From: Pachysolen tannophilus NRRL Y-2460
Lineage: Eukaryota; Ascomycota; Pichiomycetes; Alaninales; Pachysolenaceae
Length of the DNA stretch: 64,000 nt
Assembly (NCBI GenBank): GCA_001661245.1
Contig: KV454011.1
Location: forward strand, 1,390,724-1,454,723
Direction: 5' to 3'
Below the pieces are notes generated by a model. The model was not told the origin of the DNA. It made no database searches and saw nothing but the letters and a program-made list of their open reading frames with translations. The position numbers and the translations under genes were made by a program. Each line of letters starts with the position of its first letter. Within the stretch, counting starts at the first letter, position 1. Below, one piece after another: positions 61,484 to 64,000 of this stretch.

Positions 61484-63310
61484 TTATGATCCCAACCTAT
61501 CCGACATTTTTTCCAAAGATTGAACTTCCATTTTCAACTCCAAATCATTTAAATCCTCCACTTGTCTTTTCAATTTATTTAAAATCAAATTGCAATTTAC
61601 AAAATTTTTTCTATCATTATCAGTTATAAGATAATATCTGATAATTAAGACCAACCTTCTTGATTCCCAAATTTTGAATAATGCATTATTGTTATTCAAA
61701 ACTTTACTTTCCAATGAATTTATTATCTTGAAGCTTTTTTCATAATTTTTTTTATAAAATTCCAAATAAGATTTTCTAATCATAATAGAAACTTCTTCAA
61801 AAATATTATGCTTTAAACTACATAAATCTAAAGCGATATCAAGATATACTTCACTTAATGGTAGTTCTCCTAATCTTAACCAAAGGGAACTTTGTAATTG
61901 ACAATTTTTGATAAAAGTGGTTAAAAATTCATCACTTTCATTATTTGAAATAGACATGTTACCGTAGTTTAATGATAAATAATTTGAAAGAAGTAAATTT
62001 TCTAAAATTTTATTTAAATCATCACCATCAACAATTTGTTGAAACAGTTTAAATTGATAATAAATAGATTGTAATTGGTAGTTTTTATGTTCTTTTGTTT
62101 TAATTTTTAAAAAATTCAATATTTTGATATTATCAGAATAATCACCTTCAAAATCCATTGAATTACTACTGTTATCAGTGTTTGTACTATTCAGCAATGA
62201 TAAATGTGGTTTATCTTTTATGAAATTGAAAACCCAAGTTAATAAATAATTTAAACAATTTAAATCTTTATTTTCTCTTGCAACTAATATTGCTTCTTCA
62301 ATAGATCTAATTGCTTCTTCATCTGAACCAAATGAGGCATGTAGTGTTGCTAAACTTAGTAATGCATAATGGTATAATATTTTTTGTTTGTTGCTCATCA
62401 TATAATCAAAGTAACGGTGTAAATTTTCAAAAGATGCTTCATAATCACCATTTTTTAAGCATTCTAAATATTTGATATAATATATTGAAGGTAAAGTTCC
62501 ACTTTCCAATTGAGTCATTAAGCTTAAAATTTTAGTTAAATTTGGTGGTGTTGGAGTTCCATATGCTTCCAAAAGGTGAATTTGATAATCTAATAAATTT
62601 GATAAATCAATTTGAGATATTATTAATAAATCTGGTTTATATTGTTGATTTGGTAAAGTAGATAATATTAATTTTTCAATTTTATTGTCATATGATTGAG
62701 ATTCTAAAATTCTTTCTGTAAAATTTTTATTACAATTCAATCTATATTCTTTAAATGATTTCCATAAATACATTGTTTTATCAAATTCTAAATATTCAAA
62801 ACTTATTATAATATTGTTAACAAATTTTCCTAAAAAACTTGATTTTGTTAAAATCTTACTATTTTTATTTGATGATAAATATAATTTTTTCCTATTTCTT
62901 GAATTATCTTCAATTAATAATGATTTTGATTTAGTTATAAATTCATGTAAATCATCCAAATTTTCAATCGACCATAATGAATTTAATAAGACAGATTCAA
63001 TTAATTCAATATCTTTTAAAATCAAATCTTTTGATAACTTCAATTTATAAATTGAATGTTGTTTTATAGCATTTGAAAGATGTAATAATAAATCATCCAA
63101 AGTAGGTAAAATAATCACCCTATTACTATCCCCATTATCCTGTTGATCTTTACTAGAAACAAGATTAATGAATTCAACTATAGTTGCTAGTAAAGGTGGG
63201 TTTTGTCTTGAAGGTAACAAGACTGCACAGTACGCAGCTATTAACGAAAGTAATGATAACTTTGATGGCGATAAAGCTGGTGTTAATATAAGCTTAGTTT
63301 CCAGCGACAT
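61484..63310 (-). CDS. APC5: Apc5, anaphase-promoting complex subunit
   Basis: A 608-aa TPR-rich protein. The diagnostic Apc5 segment lies near residues 280-350: YLECLKNGDYEASFENLHRY, FDYMMSNKQKILYHYALLSL, ATLHASFGSDEEAIRSIEEA, ILVARENKDLNCLNYLLTWV. The N-terminal helical region and C-terminal TPR-like helices fit the family. Apc5 is a scaffold subunit of the APC/C ubiquitin ligase. The start is the ATG at 63310 (MSLETKL); two upstream in-frame codons begin TTG. It is convergent with REV3 (145 bp). Confidence 0.9.
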   Translation of the reverse strand: MSLETKLILTPALSPSKLSLLSLIAAYCAVLLPSRQNPPLLATIVEFINLVSSKDQQDNGDSNRVIILPTLDDLLLHLSNAIKQHSIYKLKLSKDLILKDIELIESVLLNSLWSIENLDDLHEFITKSKSLLIEDNSRNRKKLYLSSNKNSKILTKSSFLGKFVNNIIISFEYLEFDKTMYLWKSFKEYRLNCNKNFTERILESQSYDNKIEKLILSTLPNQQYKPDLLIISQIDLSNLLDYQIHLLEAYGTPTPPNLTKILSLMTQLESGTLPSIYYIKYLECLKNGDYEASFENLHRYFDYMMSNKQKILYHYALLSLATLHASFGSDEEAIRSIEEAILVARENKDLNCLNYLLTWVFNFIKDKPHLSLLNSTNTDNSSNSMDFEGDYSDNIKILNFLKIKTKEHKNYQLQSIYYQFKLFQQIVDGDDLNKILENLLLSNYLSLNYGNMSISNNESDEFLTTFIKNCQLQSSLWLRLGELPLSEVYLDIALDLCSLKHNIFEEVSIMIRKSYLEFYKKNYEKSFKIINSLESKVLNNNNALFKIWESRRLVLIIRYYLITDNDRKNFVNCNLILNKLKRQVEDLNDLELKMEVQSLEKMSDRLGS

Positions 63311-63799
63311 TTCCAAATCAACCTTAGATTTAAACTTAAACCATAGACCCAGACCCAGACCTAGATCCTTTATCTTTATCTTTATCTTTATATATCAACC
63401 TTTATAATCCTTTCCATCAGCGGTTAAATCTTTCTCTTTGTTTACAATTTGATTTTAAGTCGTCAAATTGTACATCATATCGATTGATATCTGAATACAC
63501 TACCAAAAACAACAGCTAAACAGAAAGTTACTTGAACAAGAGTTGAAATTTACAACAAGTATTCATGTCAACGGTAATGTTTTTTTATATATTGAAGATG
63601 ATCTTATTTCTACTGAAGGAAAACCACAAAAAGAAGAAGCTGGAGAGTTTATGTTATATGTGAGTGTTGTAAGATACAACACGAGTAGAGTGCTACATAT
63701 AAATAGTTTGAAAAAAAAAAAAAAGAAACATTTCCATATCATTATCTCTATTTGTAATGTCACATATGAAATCCTTTGATTGATTATCTTTAAAAGAAA
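63311..63799. other. Intergenic region upstream of APC5
   Basis: A 489-bp region with CCCAGACC repeats near 63348-63363 and TTTATC repeats near 63367-63388. On the plus strand 63495-63779 is open with no ATG; its first 50 codons are protein-like (see findings). The first ATG on the plus strand in this stretch, at 63565, opens only a 32-codon frame. The partial minus-strand gene ends at 63800. Confidence 0.5.
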
Positions 63800-64000
63800 T
63801 CATAATCCCAATTCTTTATTTTTATCAATTGCATCCATCTCTGATAAGATTTGACTTGCTGCTACAAGTTGAATGATATTAGTAAATTGTTTGAAAAACC
63901 ATAAGGGGAAACTTATTAGGGATAAAATTTGTGGGAAAGTTAATCCAAAAACTAAAGGTTTAAAATCAAAATGTGATAAATAAAGTGCAACAAAGAAAAT
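63800..64000 (-). CDS. 3' end of a membrane-protein gene (partial, cut by window edge)
   Basis: Sixty-six codons plus a TGA stop are open to the window end on the minus strand. The visible C-terminus has two hydrophobic segments (IFFVALYLSHF..., PLVFGLTFPQILSLISFPLWFF), then KQFTNIIQLVAASQILSEMD and the end KNKELGL. It is too short to name. The 5' part lies beyond base 64000. Confidence 0.7.
   Translation of the reverse strand: MFFVALYLSHFDFKPLVFGLTFPQILSLISFPLWFFKQFTNIIQLVAASQILSEMDAIDKNKELGL

Noticed and set aside
63565-63660. 32-codon ORF starting ATGTCAACG
   Set aside because: Too short, basic and repeat-rich at the end; overlaps the better-looking ATG-less frame.
1-64000. CRISPR arrays, transposons or virus-like elements
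   Set aside because: No long repeats with unique spacers, no terminal repeats and no transposase, integrase or reverse-transcriptase-like frames were seen.

Overview
The window is nuclear DNA of a budding yeast (Saccharomycotina). It is AT-rich and gene-dense, with short introns that use GTAAGT or GTATGT donors and TACTAAC branch points. Most proteins match single-copy yeast genes. Several features point to a Candida-like (CUG-Ser) yeast rather than to Saccharomyces: a HapX/Hap43-type regulator, a U5 snRNP 40K WD40 protein (absent from S. cerevisiae), rare CTG codons, and two CTG codons at conserved positions where Ser/Ala rather than Leu is expected. The species is not identified. I found no transposon, virus-like element or CRISPR array. 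One assembly gap of 318 N lies at 12553-12870.

Layout. 1-10 kb: HAC1 (-), with its Ire1-type non-spliceosomal intron visible; a class III aminotransferase (+); a mitochondrial membrane protein (+); an ORM-family protein (+); a long low-complexity protein (+). 9.8-12.3 kb: a ribosomal cluster of RPL13 (-), RPS16 (+) and RPP1 (-). 12.3-24.1 kb: the gap, an MFS sugar/polyol transporter (+), SEC9 (-), VAM6/VPS39 (-), a small coiled-coil protein (+) and a HAP43/HapX-like factor (-). 24.4-29.3 kb: small genes HSK3, MRPL31, SPC24 and CMC1, plus an unknown Ser-rich protein after a 1.4 kb intergenic stretch. 30-36.6 kb: a class 3 lipase, an RRT8/LDS/EI24-like membrane protein, GSH2 (-) and ZPR1 (+). 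36.9-47 kb: CCH1 (-) and homocitrate synthase (+), divergent from a 1.16 kb intergenic region. 47-56 kb: an SNF2-family ATPase, the U5-40K WD40 protein, INH1, tRNA-Glu(CUC) and a mitochondrial PPR-like protein. 56-64 kb: REV3, APC5 and the 3' end of a membrane-protein gene cut by the window edge.

Six spliceosomal introns (RPL13, HSK3, MRPL31, the RRT8/EI24-like gene, the homocitrate synthase gene, INH1) were placed by donor, branch point, acceptor and reading frame. The HAC1 intron was placed by its two CNGNNGN loop hairpins. Splicing there replaces the C-terminus with a tail ending FELDDFILVDE, which resembles the induced Hac1 tail of S. cerevisiae. Functional themes that recur: unfolded-protein response (HAC1), sphingolipid control (ORM), iron/haem regulation (HAP43-like), mitochondrial assembly (CMC1, MRPL31, INH1, PPR protein), kinetochore (HSK3, SPC24), vesicle fusion (SEC9, VAM6) and mutagenic repair (REV3). 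These genes do not form an operon or cluster by function; the order is ordinary yeast synteny.
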